Source: Eubacterium plexicaudatum ASF492 (GTDB taxonomy: Bacteria > Bacillota > Clostridia > Lachnospirales > Lachnospiraceae). Taken from it: a DNA stretch of 64,000 bases. A program made the position numbers and the translations under genes. Shown one piece after another: positions 28,458 to 37,611 of this stretch (the stretch's first letter is position 1; every line of letters begins with the position of its first letter). The stretch covers positions 1,550,001-1,614,000 of the forward strand of contig NZ_AQFT02000001.1 in the NCBI RefSeq assembly GCF_000364225.2, in the 5' to 3' direction. The notes beneath the pieces were generated by a model, which was given only the letters and a program-made list of their open reading frames with translations, did not search any database and was not told the origin of the DNA.

Positions 28458-29153
28458 ATGTTAAAAGAAAACTTAACGAATGTTGAAAAAGCAGTACGGG
28501 AAGCATGTGAGAAAAGTGCGCGGAAACGATCCGAAGTAACTCTGATTGCTGTCAGCAAGACAAAACCGACAACATTAATACAGGAAATCTACGATGCGGG
28601 CGTGCGTGATTTTGGAGAAAACAAAGTACAGGAACTCTGTGAAAAATACGATCGGCTGCCATCGGATATCCGCTGGCATATGATTGGCCATCTGCAGCGC
28701 AACAAAGTGAAATACATCATTGACAAAGTGTGTATGATTCATTCCGTAGATTCTTATCGTCTGGCGGAAGAGATTAATATTCAGGCCAAAAAACACAAGC
28801 TTATTATGCCGATTCTGCTGGAGATTAATATCGCGGACGAACAGACCAAATTCGGCATCACCAAAGAGGATGCAATCCTTCTTGCAGAAGAGGTCTCCCA
28901 ACTGGACAGTGTCAGGGTAGAGGGGCTTATGGCGGTTGCTCCTTATACGGAAAACCCGGAAGATAACCGCAAATATTTTAAACAAATAAAAAAATTAGCT
29001 GTTGACATTCAGCGGAAAAACATAGATAATATAAATATGCATGCACTTTCCATAGGTATGACAGGTGATTATACCGTGGCGATTGAAGAAGGTTCTACTA
29101 TGGTGCGTGTAGGAACCGGTATTTTCGGCGAACGGGATTACGGTACGAAATAA
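28458..29153 (+). CDS. YggS/YlmE family PLP-binding protein
   Basis: A 231-residue single-domain PLP protein of the PLPBP family, which helps keep PLP and amino/keto-acid balance and has no proven catalytic reaction. The PLP lysine lies in LIAVSKTKP near residue 35, with GENKVQEL, WHMIGHLQRNKVK and the phosphate-binding end SIGMTGDYTVAIEEGSTMVRVG. GGAG precedes the ATG. It lies 67 bases ahead of sepF, the usual ylmE-ylmF order of Firmicutes. Confidence 0.92.
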   Translation: MLKENLTNVEKAVREACEKSARKRSEVTLIAVSKTKPTTLIQEIYDAGVRDFGENKVQELCEKYDRLPSDIRWHMIGHLQRNKVKYIIDKVCMIHSVDSYRLAEEINIQAKKHKLIMPILLEINIADEQTKFGITKEDAILLAEEVSQLDSVRVEGLMAVAPYTENPEDNRKYFKQIKKLAVDIQRKNIDNINMHALSIGMTGDYTVAIEEGSTMVRVGTGIFGERDYGTK

Positions 29154-29220
29154 CTCCCGGTTATCGGAGAAAATGCTTTGTTTTTCCTGCTTCATTTCAG
29201 TAAAAAGATAGGAGAGGTAT

Positions 29221-29778
29221 ATGAGTTTAGTAGATTCCCTTTTAAATGTAATGCATATGAATCCGGATGATGATGAAGATTACTATGATGATTATTATGA
29301 TGATGAAGAGGAAGAGGAGGTAGCTCCAAAACGCCGCAGAAGTCAGTCAAAAGAAGAGGATTCCGGTTACAAAAATTCCGGCGGTGCAAATCAGCCGATT
29401 GACATTAATCGGAACAGAGAACGTGTTGCCGCAAAGCCAACAAATAAAGTGACGCCTATGCGGCCGTCTTCCAAAAAAACAACTGCCTCCGGACTGGAAG
29501 TATGTGTCATCAAGCCTACGGCATTTGAAGATGCCAGGGAAATTACGGAAACACTTCTGATGAACCGTCCGGTAATTTTAAACGTGGAAGGCCTGGATGT
29601 TGATATTGCGCAGCGGATTATTGATTTTTCGTCCGGCTCCTGTTTTGCAATCAGCGGCAATTTACAGAAAATATCCAACTACATATTTATTATTACGCCG
29701 GCAAATGTGGAAATATCCGGTGATTTTCAAAGTTTAATTGATTCTTATGATCAGACATCAATCCGTATGGATTTTTAG
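29221..29778 (+). CDS. sepF: cell division protein SepF
   Basis: A 185-residue FtsZ-anchoring protein. The short membrane-binding helix (MSLVDSLLNVM) is followed by a strongly acidic linker of Asp, Glu and Tyr (about residues 16-36) and a basic part. The conserved SepF core lies at about residues 95-175 (VCVIKPTAFEDAREI; VILNVEGLDVDIAQRIIDFSSG). GGAGAGG lies just before the ATG. It is between yggS and ylmH as in other Firmicutes. Confidence 0.93.
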   Translation: MSLVDSLLNVMHMNPDDDEDYYDDYYDDEEEEEVAPKRRRSQSKEEDSGYKNSGGANQPIDINRNRERVAAKPTNKVTPMRPSSKKTTASGLEVCVIKPTAFEDAREITETLLMNRPVILNVEGLDVDIAQRIIDFSSGSCFAISGNLQKISNYIFIITPANVEISGDFQSLIDSYDQTSIRMDF

Positions 29779-29790
29779 GAAGGAACAGCT

Positions 29791-30581
29791 ATGGATCCCG
29801 AAGAAGCTTATTTAAAAAAACGTTTTATTGATTTATCAAAAAGGGCGGAAGATAAAAATATCGTAACCTTCAGTCATTTTTAAATTTGAATGAGTTAAAT
29901 ATTTTTCACCAGATAAAAAAAGAACTGTACTGTTCTTTTCAGCTTTTTGGTGGTTATGATAGTGCGGAGCGTCAGATGGTTGCTTTTATCCCTGATGCTC
30001 TTTCTTATGTATGGGAAGATTCCGATATGCAAAAGGCGTGTCCGGAACAGATTTCCTATCCGATTCAAACAATCCGATTTATGCCGTCTCATCCGAAATT
30101 CGCAGAATCACTGACACATCGGGATGTATTGGGTGCGCTGATGCATCTTGGCATCAAGCGGGAAATGCTGGGCGATATTTTGATGGCGGAGCAGGAAATC
30201 ATCGTATTTTGTACAAATTCCATAGCAGACTATATCATTGAACAGTGTATTACGATTCGTCATACGAATGTAACTGCCAGCCGGATATCGACGGCGGATT
30301 TTCACTATGAACCAAAATTGATTGAGAAAGAAGGAGTCGTTTCTTCGATCAGATTAGACACAATTATCGCTGATATCTGTAAATTGCCAAGATCGGCTGC
30401 ACAGAAAATAATTTCTGAAGGAAATGCATTCATAAATTCCAAGCGTATCCAAAACAATACGTATCATTGTCAGGATGGTGACATTTTATCGGTGCGTCAT
30501 ATTGGAAAATTTCAGATTGAAACGACCGATCATGTGACAAAAAAAGGGCGCATTCGCTATCGTTATAAAATATATGCATAA
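29791..30581 (+). pseudogene. ylmH: YlmH-type RNA-binding (S4 domain) protein, T-run frameshift
   Basis: The start MDPEEAYLKKRFIDLSKRAEDKN at 29791 continues, after one added T in the T5 run at 29877-29881, into SHFLNLNELNIFHQIKKEL. The S4 RNA-binding domain follows near the C-terminus (SSIRLDTIIADICKLPRSAAQKII). The mended protein is about 263 residues. YlmH relatives bind stalled or split ribosomal complexes. It sits in the sepF cluster as expected. As written, translation from the proper start stops near 29883, or could begin at an internal codon at 29886. Confidence 0.85.
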
Positions 30582-30611
30582 AGAACATCGGAAGAAGACA
30601 GGAGGAAAACA

Positions 30612-31126
30612 GTGGAAGCGAAATCGAGAACAACAAGCATGCTGAGTTTTAGCATTGGCGTTATTCTGCTGCTCATACCGGACCAGATTACAAAACTGGC
30701 TGCACGGCATATGTTGAAAGGAAATAACGCTGTCCCGTTAATACCGGGTGTTTTTGAACTCCAATATCTGGAAAACAGAGGTTCCGCATTTGGAATGCTG
30801 CAGGGACAGAAAAGTTTTTTTATTTTGATGGCCGTGCTGATGCTTGTGATCATTCCTTATGTGTATTATAAAATCCCTCTTACGAAACGGTTTTGGTATC
30901 TGCGTGTCATTGCAGCGTTGTTTCTGTCCGGAGCAGTTGGGAATGCTGTCGACCGAATCTTACATGGCTATGTCATTGACTTTTTTATTTTTCTCTGATC
31001 GACTTTCCGATTTTTAATATAGCGGATATTTATGTTACCGTATCTACGTTTTTACTGATTATACTCATTTTATTTTATTATAAAGACGAAGATTTTGCAC
31101 AGATTCATATATTTTCAAAATCTTAA
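30612..31126 (+). pseudogene. lspA: lipoprotein signal peptidase, T-run frameshift
   Basis: LspA is the membrane aspartyl protease that removes lipoprotein signal peptides. Four membrane segments and the signatures ENRGSAFGML and GAVGNAVDRILHGYVIDFF, with both catalytic Asp, are visible. The GTG at 30612 has AGGAGG 7 bases upstream. The frame breaks at a T6 run (30981-30986) directly after the second catalytic motif. One more T gives FFYFSLIDFPIFNIADIYV and an end at 31126, about 171 residues. The gene is intact apart from that base. Confidence 0.88.
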
Positions 31127-31142
31127 AGGAACGAAAAGAAGC

Positions 31143-32090
31143 ATGGATCAAAATCAAAACAACAATCGGAATACCATTCGAACATTTGAAGTTCATCCGG
31201 AATATGACGGGACGAGGCTGGATAAATTTTTATCTGTGATTTATCCCGAATTATCCCGTTCGTTTTTTCAGAAAATGATCAAAAACGGACAGGTGCACAT
31301 TGCAGACTGTGTATTAAAACCAAGCTGTCTCGTAAAAGAAGGGGATCTTGTAACCGTATGTGTGCCGCCTGCCGTGCAGGCAGACATTCGCCCGGAACCA
31401 ATACCGCTGGATATCTTATATGAAGATGAGGATGTTTTAATTGTAAATAAACCGAAAGATATGGTTGTGCATCCGGCTCCGGGACACTATACCGGAACGC
31501 TTGTCAATGCGGTGATGTACCATTGTCAGGATCATTTGTCCGGCATTAACGGTGAGATTCGTCCGGGCATTGTACACCGGATTGACAAAGATACCACCGG
31601 TTCACTTGTCGTCTGCAAAAATGATGCGGCGCATAACCGGCTTGCAGAACAGATGAAAGCACATTCTGTCACAAGGCGATATCGCGGAATTGTAACAGGC
31701 GTTGTAAAAGAAGATAACGGAACAATTTGTGCCGTAATCGGAAGAGATCCGAAAAATCGCTTAAAAATGGCGTGTGATGTAGCAAATGGAAGACCGGCAG
31801 TAACACATTACCGTGTATTGGAACGTTTTTGCAGCCATTCCTATATGGAATTTGAACTGGAGACAGGCAGAACCCACCAGATTCGCGTTCATATGGCCAA
31901 AATTGGCCATCCGCTGTTGGCAGACCCTCTATATGGCCCTGCAAAATGCAGATTTCATCTGCAGGGACAGTGTCTGCATGCCATGACGCTCGGATTTATC
32001 CATCCACGTACGGACACCTATATGGAATTTTCAGCGCCGCTTCCTTCATATTTTCAGGAACTGCTTGATAGCAGGCGAAACTCTCTCTGA
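31143..32090 (+). CDS. rluD: RluD-type RNA pseudouridine synthase
   Basis: A 315-residue enzyme with an N-terminal S4 domain (LDKFLSVIYPELSRSFFQKMIKNGQVHI) and the RluA/RluD catalytic domain, whose signature HRIDKDTTG (Asp near residue 148) is clear. It also has the ETGRTHQIRVHM motif. It isomerises uridines, most likely in 23S rRNA helix 69. It follows lspA, a very common Firmicute pair. The chosen ATG is the first after the corrected lspA stop. Confidence 0.92.
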   Translation: MDQNQNNNRNTIRTFEVHPEYDGTRLDKFLSVIYPELSRSFFQKMIKNGQVHIADCVLKPSCLVKEGDLVTVCVPPAVQADIRPEPIPLDILYEDEDVLIVNKPKDMVVHPAPGHYTGTLVNAVMYHCQDHLSGINGEIRPGIVHRIDKDTTGSLVVCKNDAAHNRLAEQMKAHSVTRRYRGIVTGVVKEDNGTICAVIGRDPKNRLKMACDVANGRPAVTHYRVLERFCSHSYMEFELETGRTHQIRVHMAKIGHPLLADPLYGPAKCRFHLQGQCLHAMTLGFIHPRTDTYMEFSAPLPSYFQELLDSRRNSL

Positions 32091-32216
32091 TTTTGTGCAA
32101 AGTAGATAAATTCTATAAAAAATTTATATTATTGTGTACATCATACACCAAATGCATTATAATATACTTATGATCAACAGTAGGAATGGCAAGCTAGTGC
32201 AGGAAGGAGCGTATAT

Positions 32217-32840
32217 ATGAGCAATTATGTAATTACGATCGGACGCGAATTTGAGAGTCTTGGAAAAGATGTGGGACTGAAATTAAGCGAAAAACTTGGC
32301 ATAAAATGTTATGATAAAGAGTTATTAAGCAGAGCGGCGAAAGAAAGCGGATTATGTGAAGAAATTTTCCATTCACAGGATGAGAAGCCGACAAGCAGTT
32401 TTTTATATTCTCTTGTTATGGATACGTATTCGGCGACCGGTTATACCGCAGCGCCGTTTTTGGATATGCCGCTGAATCATAAGATATTTCTGGCGCAGTT
32501 TGATACGATAAAAAAACTGGCATCCGAAGAATCTTGTATTATCGTAGGCCGCTGCGCGGACTATGCATTAAGTGATTTTCCGCATACGATCAATACTTTT
32601 ATCCATGCCGATATCGAATTCAGAATTAAAAACACGATGGATGAATTCCAGGTCAATGAGTCGAAAGCCAAAGATATGATTAATAAAAAAGATAAACAGC
32701 GCTCCAGCTATTACAACTATTATTCCAATAAAAAATGGGGCAGCTCCAAATCTTACGATCTGACTTTAAATTCGGCAAAACTGGGTGTGGATGGATGTGT
32801 AGATATGATTCTGCATTATAAAAAACTGTTAGATTATTGA
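32217..32840 (+). CDS. cytidylate kinase-like family protein
   Basis: A 207-residue P-loop-type protein of the AAA_26 / cytidylate kinase-like family. The N-terminus ITIGREFESLGKDVGLKLSEKLG replaces the classic P-loop, then come CYDKELLSRAAKESG and the nucleotide-binding SCIIVGRCADYAL. These proteins are widespread in Lachnospiraceae and their substrate is not known; true cytidylate kinase (Cmk) is different. GGAGCG precedes the ATG. It is a single-gene unit on the plus strand. Confidence 0.85.
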   Translation: MSNYVITIGREFESLGKDVGLKLSEKLGIKCYDKELLSRAAKESGLCEEIFHSQDEKPTSSFLYSLVMDTYSATGYTAAPFLDMPLNHKIFLAQFDTIKKLASEESCIIVGRCADYALSDFPHTINTFIHADIEFRIKNTMDEFQVNESKAKDMINKKDKQRSSYYNYYSNKKWGSSKSYDLTLNSAKLGVDGCVDMILHYKKLLDY

Positions 32841-32850
32841 TTTTCAGACA

Positions 32851-32877
32851 GGCTCCGGCCGTATGACAGCCGGAGCC
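32851..32877. terminator. GC-rich hairpin after the kinase-like gene
   Basis: GGCTCCGGC and GCCGGAGCC form a perfect 9-bp stem, 10 bases after the stop. A T7 run lies about 30 bases further on. It probably ends the upstream gene. Confidence 0.6.
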
Positions 32878-32927
32878 GTACAGTAGAGCAGGTATCCGTA
32901 TGTGATACTTTTTTTGTATAGATTTCC

Positions 32928-32961
32928 AACTATTCGCAAAAGGACACTTTTACGAATAGTT
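32928..32961. terminator. hairpin between convergent genes
   Basis: AACTATTCG-C-AAAAG pairs with CTTTT-A-CGAATAGTT around a GACA loop (14 bp with one mismatch). It is placed between the ends of the kinase-like gene and dtd, so it can serve the minus strand. Confidence 0.55.
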
Positions 32962-32976
32962 TGATCCGTTTTGGCC

Positions 32977-33423
32977 TTACAGGTCATCCGAATCCAGTAC
33001 GATTGTAAACGGACCGTCATTGAGTAAACGCACTTTCATATCCGCGCCAAATATTCCGGTCGCCACATGATCATTTTGTTCCCGGCATTTTTGAATGATA
33101 TATTGATACAATTCATCTGCCAGTTCTGGTGCACCTGCCCGTATAAAAGACGGTCGGTTTCCTTTGCGGCAGTCCGCATACAAGGTAAACTGGGATACGA
33201 GAAGCAATTCGCCGCCTGTCGCATCTAAAGAAAGGTTTGTTTTTCCCTGTGCATCTTCAAAGATTCGCAGACCTAACATCTTACGAATCATTTTATCTGC
33301 AATTTCTTTTGTATCCGTATCACATACGCCGATCAGCACCAAAAAACCCTTACCGATACTGCCAATTATCTCATTGTCAACCGTTACGGACGCTTCCGAC
33401 ACTCTTTGTATTACAAATCTCAT
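32977..33423 (-). CDS. dtd: D-aminoacyl-tRNA deacylase
   Basis: A 148-residue proofreading enzyme that removes D-amino acids (and Gly) from tRNA. Both active-site signatures are present: [20 protein letters not shown] and the C-terminal [13 protein letters not shown], the Gly-cisPro region. It is encoded alone on the minus strand between two plus-strand genes, with its own promoter. Confidence 0.93.
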   Translation of the reverse strand: MRFVIQRVSEASVTVDNEIIGSIGKGFLVLIGVCDTDTKEIADKMIRKMLGLRIFEDAQGKTNLSLDATGGELLLVSQFTLYADCRKGNRPSFIRAGAPELADELYQYIIQKCREQNDHVATGIFGADMKVRLLNDGPFTIVLDSDDL

Positions 33424-33485
33424 ATGTTTTCTCCTTTTTATTTATGTTATATAAAATGGCATTTCATCCGGCCATAACCCTTATT

Positions 33486-33514
33486 ATTATAGTGTTGGAA
33501 CAGGTACAAGTCAA
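33486..33514 (-). promoter_or_regulatory. dtd promoter
   Basis: On the minus strand TTGACT is followed after 17 bases by TATAAT, 62 bases before the dtd start. Confidence 0.7.
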
Positions 33515-33617
33515 GCCATAGTCAGACTTCGCGCCTAAGTCTTTGTAAGCGCTGGATTTCACATCCGTTAAAAACGCCCCTTTGACGTATTCCATACTGT
33601 TTTTTATCAGATAACGA

Positions 33618-33646
33618 TTGCTTTTGTACGCACGGATGTTTATAAT
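33618..33646 (+). promoter_or_regulatory. promoter of the ttcA-like/xer unit
   Basis: TTGCTT and TATAAT with a 17-base spacer, 48 bases before the ATG at 33695. Confidence 0.65.
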
Positions 33647-33694
33647 AGATGTGATATAATGACAGGTAAAAACCGACAACACCAGGAGGAAATC

Positions 33695-34423
33695 ATGAAA
33701 TTGCAGCAATTGCTCAGTTATGTCCGCAAAGCTGCGGATGATTATCGGCTGCTGGAAGATCAGGACAAAATTGCGGTAGGCATTTCAGGCGGGAAAGATT
33801 CTCTTGCCCTGCTCTGCGCCCTGAAAAATCTTCAGCGTTTTTATCCAAAGCGTTTTTCATTGATGGCATTTACGGTTCATCTTGGCTTTGAAGATTTTCA
33901 TCCGGAACCGTTAAAACAATACTGTGAATCGCTTGGCGTTCCTTATAAAGTAATACCTACGCAAATTCAGGAAATTGTTTTCCGGCAGACACAGTCGGCC
34001 GGCCGGTGCTCTCTTTGTGCCAGGCTTCGGAAAGGTGCGCTGAATCAGGCAGCGTTGCAATATGGATGCAATAAGGTCGCATATGCACATCACCGGGATG
34101 ATCTGATTGAAACGATGCTGCTTTCCTTATTTTTCGAAGGCCGTTTTCATTCGTTTTCACCAAAAACTTACTGGGAACGCACCGGACTGACGTTAATCCG
34201 GCCTATGCTCTACGTGCCTGAAGCCGAATTAATCGGCTTTCAAAATAAATATCGGCTGCCGGTTATTCAAAACCCCTGCCCTCTGGACGGACATACGAAA
34301 CGCCAAGATGCCAAGGATTTGCTCCGCTTGCTGAATACCAGCTACCCTGGCGTTAAAGACCGGCTGTTTGCAGCTATTCGGTCGGCTTCTTTTGATGACT
34401 GGCCGATTCCTGAAATGAAATAA
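33695..34423 (+). CDS. TtcA-family tRNA thiolation PP-loop protein
   Basis: A 242-residue N-type ATP pyrophosphatase with the PP-loop SGGKDSLALL near residue 35. A CSLCAR Cys pair lies at about residue 108 and a later Cys in NPCPLDG. These features are typical of the TtcA/TtuA group that activates a tRNA base for sulfur transfer, often with an iron-sulfur cluster. The ATG at 33695 is preceded by AGGAGG. It lies directly ahead of a tyrosine recombinase gene. Which tRNA position is modified is not evident. Confidence 0.85.
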   Translation: MKLQQLLSYVRKAADDYRLLEDQDKIAVGISGGKDSLALLCALKNLQRFYPKRFSLMAFTVHLGFEDFHPEPLKQYCESLGVPYKVIPTQIQEIVFRQTQSAGRCSLCARLRKGALNQAALQYGCNKVAYAHHRDDLIETMLLSLFFEGRFHSFSPKTYWERTGLTLIRPMLYVPEAELIGFQNKYRLPVIQNPCPLDGHTKRQDAKDLLRLLNTSYPGVKDRLFAAIRSASFDDWPIPEMK

Positions 34424-34444
34424 ATGAAGGTGGACAACATACAT

Positions 34445-35503
34445 ATGGAAAAAACATATCATGAAAAAGTTAAAATTGAAAATGAATTAAAACTGCGTGC
34501 AATGGCAAAAGAACTGCCGCGGTTTTGCCAGGAATTTTTCCTTGGTACGGAACATACGACCTCATCCCGGACGCGTCTGGCTTATGCCTATGATCTCGGC
34601 ATTTTCTTTTCTTTTCTGCACGAAAATAATCCGGTTTGCAGAAAATATGACATTCCCAATATTCCAATCTCATTTTTGGATATGATTACGCCGCTGGACA
34701 TTGAAGAATACTTAAATTACTTAAAAGTTTATACAAAAGACGGTGTGGAGCATACGAATGATGAACGGGGAATTTCCAGAAAACTGGCAAGCCTTCGGAG
34801 CTTTTACAACTACTTTTTCAGAAAGCAGCTGATCCGGACAAATCCGCCCGATCTGGTTCGAACACCAAAACTTCATGAAAAAGAAATTATTCGTCTGGAT
34901 GTAGATGAAGTCGCCATGCTCCTGGACGAAGTGGAATCCGGAGAAAAACTGACCCCCCATCAGCTTGCCTATCATGAACAGACAAAGCTGCGCGACCTTG
35001 CTCTGCTTTCTCTTCTTCTCGGCACCGGAATTCGTGTATCGGAATGCGTCGGTATTGATATACAGGATCTGGACTTTAAAAATAACGGTGTAAAAGTGCA
35101 TCGAAAAGGCGGTGCCGAAGTGATCGTTTACTTTAACGACGAAGTGGCGGATGCATTGCTTGATTACCTGGATATCCGCAAGGAAACAAATGCTGTGGAA
35201 GGCCATGCAAACGCATTATTTTTATCCATGCAGCGCAAACGGATGAGTGTCCGTTCCGTAGAAAAACTGGTGAAAAAATATGCCCAGCTGGTTACTACGG
35301 TGAAACGCATTACACCGCATAAGCTGCGCAGCACGTTTGGTACCAATCTCTATCAGGAAACAGGTGATATTTATCTCGTTGCGGATGTACTGGGTCATAA
35401 AGACGTCAATACAACAAGACGTAACTATGCGGCACAGGCCGATGCAAGGCGAAGACAGGCTGCAAAAATGGTACAGCTGCGAGAACGTGGTTTGGAACCA
35501 TAA
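34445..35503 (+). CDS. tyrosine recombinase, XerC/XerD-like
   Basis: A 352-residue integrase-family recombinase. The N-terminal core-binding domain (SSRTRLAYAYDLGIFFSFL) is followed by the catalytic domain with LLGTGIRVSECVG (Arg I), HRKGGAEV (Lys), HKLRSTFGT (His-X-X-Arg) and LGHKDVNTTRRNYA (His and nucleophile Tyr). The ATG at 34445 has AAGGTGG upstream, better than the ATG at 34424. There are no att sites, excisionase or phage genes nearby. A housekeeping role such as dimer resolution is likelier than mobility, though the extended N-terminus differs from classic XerC/D. Confidence 0.85.
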   Translation: MEKTYHEKVKIENELKLRAMAKELPRFCQEFFLGTEHTTSSRTRLAYAYDLGIFFSFLHENNPVCRKYDIPNIPISFLDMITPLDIEEYLNYLKVYTKDGVEHTNDERGISRKLASLRSFYNYFFRKQLIRTNPPDLVRTPKLHEKEIIRLDVDEVAMLLDEVESGEKLTPHQLAYHEQTKLRDLALLSLLLGTGIRVSECVGIDIQDLDFKNNGVKVHRKGGAEVIVYFNDEVADALLDYLDIRKETNAVEGHANALFLSMQRKRMSVRSVEKLVKKYAQLVTTVKRITPHKLRSTFGTNLYQETGDIYLVADVLGHKDVNTTRRNYAAQADARRRQAAKMVQLRERGLEP

Positions 35504-35517
35504 ACGGTACGCTTCTT

Positions 35518-35554
35518 CTGCTGCCTGTAATGCCATATGCATTACAGGCGGCAG
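35518..35554. terminator. two-way terminator between xer-like gene and plsC
   Basis: CTGCCTGTAATG pairs with CATTACAGG plus CGGCAG around a short loop. It overlaps the last codons of plsC and follows the recombinase stop. Confidence 0.6.
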
Positions 35555-36261
35555 AACTCTGTAATTACCTCTTCGATTCGTGTCTTAACGAGCTTTGCAA
35601 TTTCCGGTGTCTTCATACCCTGGTACTCATCATACAAAATCGGCTTTAAAAAATGTACCTGAACGGTGACCGGCTTCATGGAAAGACTGTTGAATACTTT
35701 ATAGGAATCTATGATAGTAACCGGTACAATAGGCGCTTTGGACATGGTTGCACTTTTAAAACTGCCCGGTTTAAAATCCGCCACTCTGTTTTTGGTGTTA
35801 AATTCATAGCCGCCTTCGGGAAATAAAATATAGCGCCTTCCCTCTTTTACTTCATTTGCTACTTCACGGATAATGGTCATAGCCTGTCGAACATTTGTTT
35901 TGTCCAACCGTTTTCCTTCCAGTAAATCTAAAAATTCACGTACCAGTATGGACTTGGATTTTCGAATATCCATTACAATGGAACACGGAGCATCGTGGCA
36001 GAAAATAATTGCCAGTGCATCGAATTTTCCCTGATGATTGGGATACATAATATACCCGCCTTCTTCCGGGAGATTTTCTTTTCCATAACAAACCGTATGA
36101 ATTTTTCCGGTATTGCACATAATGCGGATTGCACGCTGATCCAGTTTATAGCGCTGTTCGATCGAATATTTGTTCGGATGGTCTGCTTCATAACGCATTC
36201 TGGAAATCATATATGGTGCACGGAACAGGTTCATTATAATCACATATAAAAATCTTAACAT
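35542..36261 (-). CDS. plsC: 1-acyl-sn-glycerol-3-phosphate acyltransferase
   Basis: A 239-residue membrane-associated acyltransferase making phosphatidic acid from lysophosphatidic acid. Signature motifs are NHQGKFD (catalytic NHX4D, near residue 75) and LFPEGGYEF (near residue 148), with a hydrophobic N-terminus. The ribosome site before the ATG at 36261 is weak, so the start could differ slightly. It is on its own between the recombinase and yneA. Confidence 0.88.
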   Translation of the reverse strand: MLRFLYVIIMNLFRAPYMISRMRYEADHPNKYSIEQRYKLDQRAIRIMCNTGKIHTVCYGKENLPEEGGYIMYPNHQGKFDALAIIFCHDAPCSIVMDIRKSKSILVREFLDLLEGKRLDKTNVRQAMTIIREVANEVKEGRRYILFPEGGYEFNTKNRVADFKPGSFKSATMSKAPIVPVTIIDSYKVFNSLSMKPVTVQVHFLKPILYDEYQGMKTPEIAKLVKTRIEEVITEFCRL

Positions 36262-36395
36262 AAACAGTTTATCACCTATCGTATCTGGGCTTATTCGGAC
36301 CTGTACGGGGCTAAAATAAGCATTGTTTAAAGTGGATCATAATAGTCTATCATATTCCGCAGGAAAATTCCATGTATTTTTAAATTATTTGAAAC

Positions 36396-36722
36396 TTAAT
36401 CATAATAAGGAATGATCAGATAAGTTCCGGAATAAATATCTTCATCTGACAAATTGTTTAACTTCATAATTTTGTGCACATACGAACGCATGTTCTCATA
36501 TTCCTCCGAATAAAAACGTCCGGAAATCTCCCACAAAGATTCGCCGGAGCAAACTCTGACGCTTGTATAACGTTCCGTTTTGCTTTCTCTCCTGCTATTT
36601 GCGGTATGGGGCATCCGTTTAAAGGAGATGGTTATAATACAAAAAAGGAAAAATAATATCTGCAGGAAGATGAATATGGTAACAATTTTATTTTTAATAT
36701 TTCTCATAAGTGCATTCTTCAT
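36396..36722 (-). CDS. yneA: LysM-domain SOS cell-division inhibitor, YneA-like
   Basis: A 108-residue protein with one N-terminal membrane helix (IVTIFIFLQILFFLFCIITI), a short linker and a LysM domain (VCSGESLWEISGRFYSEE to YLIIPYYD). In Bacillus, YneA has this layout and lies divergent from lexA; it delays division during the SOS response. Here it is also divergent from lexA, with SOS boxes inside and just after its promoter. The ATG at 36722 has AAGGAGG 8 bases upstream; the ATG at 36728 sits too close. The name rests on layout and context. Confidence 0.8.
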   Translation of the reverse strand: MKNALMRNIKNKIVTIFIFLQILFFLFCIITISFKRMPHTANSRRESKTERYTSVRVCSGESLWEISGRFYSEEYENMRSYVHKIMKLNNLSDEDIYSGTYLIIPYYD

Positions 36723-36740
36723 TTTCATCTCCTCCTTTGC

Positions 36741-36754
36741 AAAACGTATGTTCG
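36741..36754 (-). promoter_or_regulatory. SOS box 1 (LexA site)
   Basis: CGAACATACGTTTT on the minus strand matches the Firmicute consensus CGAACRNRYGTTYG at 13 of 14 positions. It lies between the yneA -10 box and its start. Confidence 0.7.
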
Positions 36755-36763
36755 ATTTATAAC

Positions 36764-36792
36764 ATTATAAACGCAGAACATATGTTTGTCAA
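36764..36792 (-). promoter_or_regulatory. yneA promoter, perfect consensus
   Basis: TTGACA, 17 bases, TATAAT on the minus strand. SOS box 2 fills most of the spacer, so LexA should shut this very strong promoter fully until SOS induction. Confidence 0.85.
36775..36788 (+). promoter_or_regulatory. SOS box 2 (LexA site)
   Basis: AGAACATATGTTTG, 13 of 14 matches to CGAACRNRYGTTYG, inside the spacer of the yneA promoter. Confidence 0.75.
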
Positions 36793-36823
36793 CAGGAAAT
36801 TGTAAGTGACATTAATTCATGAA

Positions 36824-36850
36824 CGAACAGATATTCTGAATACATGTTTG
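36824..36850 (+). promoter_or_regulatory. SOS boxes 3 and 4 upstream of lexA
   Basis: CGAACAGATATTCT (36824-36837, 12 of 14) is joined end to end with TGAATACATGTTTG (36837-36850), a weaker match. The second overlaps the lexA -35 box, fitting autoregulation. Confidence 0.55.
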
Positions 36851-36876
36851 CATTTCGTGGAGATATATGTTAGAAT
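36848..36876 (+). promoter_or_regulatory. lexA promoter
   Basis: TTGCAT and TAGAAT separated by 17 bases, 110 bases before the lexA ATG. Confidence 0.65.
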
Positions 36877-36986
36877 AAAAAATAATGTAGCAGTCTTTAT
36901 ATTTTTACATTTATTCTTATCGTACGGTTTGGCATATCCCCTTTTTAAACAGGATGCTGCTGCATATTTTACAGGAGGTGCTTTTT

Positions 36987-37604
36987 ATGGCATATGGAAA
37001 AATTACGGCAAAACAAACGGAAATTTTAGAATACATCAAATATGAAATTATCAATAAAGGATATCCGCCTGCAGTACGGGAAATTTGCGAAGCGGTGCAT
37101 TTAAAATCTACTTCTTCCGTACACGCCCATCTGGAAACGCTGGAAAAAAACGGATACATCCGCAGAGATCCGACAAAGCCAAGAGCGATTGAAATTATGG
37201 ATGAAAATTTCAATCTGAACAGACGCGAGGTTGTAAATGTCCCGTTGATCGGCAGTGTTGCTGCCGGACAGCCAATTCTGGCAGTAGAAAATATAGAATC
37301 TTATTTTCCGATTCCGGCGGAAATGATGCCGAATCAGGAATGCTTTTTGCTGAAAGTGAAGGGAGAAAGCATGATAAAGGCCGGTATTCTGGACGGCGAT
37401 CAGGTACTGGTAAAAAAACAGCCGACTGCTGAAAACGGAGAGATTGTCGTCGCGTTGATTGAAGACTCTGCAACGGTGAAGACTTTCTATAAAGAAGCGG
37501 ACCATATTCGTTTGCAACCGGAAAATGATACTTATACCCCAATTATTGTATCGGATTGTACGATTCTTGGAAAAGTATTTGGCGTATTTCGCTTTTTTTC
37601 ATAA
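36987..37604 (+). CDS. lexA: SOS repressor LexA
   Basis: A 205-residue repressor with a winged helix-turn-helix ([23 protein letters not shown]) and a C-terminal peptidase domain. The self-cleavage site is Ala93-Gly94 in VAAGQP, the nucleophile Ser128 in KGESMIK and the base Lys165 in ATVKTF. RecA filaments trigger the cut and release SOS genes. AGGAGG precedes the ATG. It is divergent from the YneA-like gene, with several SOS boxes between. Confidence 0.96.
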   Translation: MAYGKITAKQTEILEYIKYEIINKGYPPAVREICEAVHLKSTSSVHAHLETLEKNGYIRRDPTKPRAIEIMDENFNLNRREVVNVPLIGSVAAGQPILAVENIESYFPIPAEMMPNQECFLLKVKGESMIKAGILDGDQVLVKKQPTAENGEIVVALIEDSATVKTFYKEADHIRLQPENDTYTPIIVSDCTILGKVFGVFRFFS

Positions 37605-37611
37605 ATAAAAT

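Noticed and set aside
33515..33617. Possible small RNA or gene in the gap between the dtd and ttcA-like promoters
   Set aside because: Only a short, weak hairpin and no start codon with ribosome site; nothing supports a gene there.
34445..35503. Tyrosine recombinase as integrase of a genomic island covering the following genes
   Set aside because: The neighbours are conserved core genes (ttcA-like, plsC, lexA), and no attachment repeats or excisionase were found.
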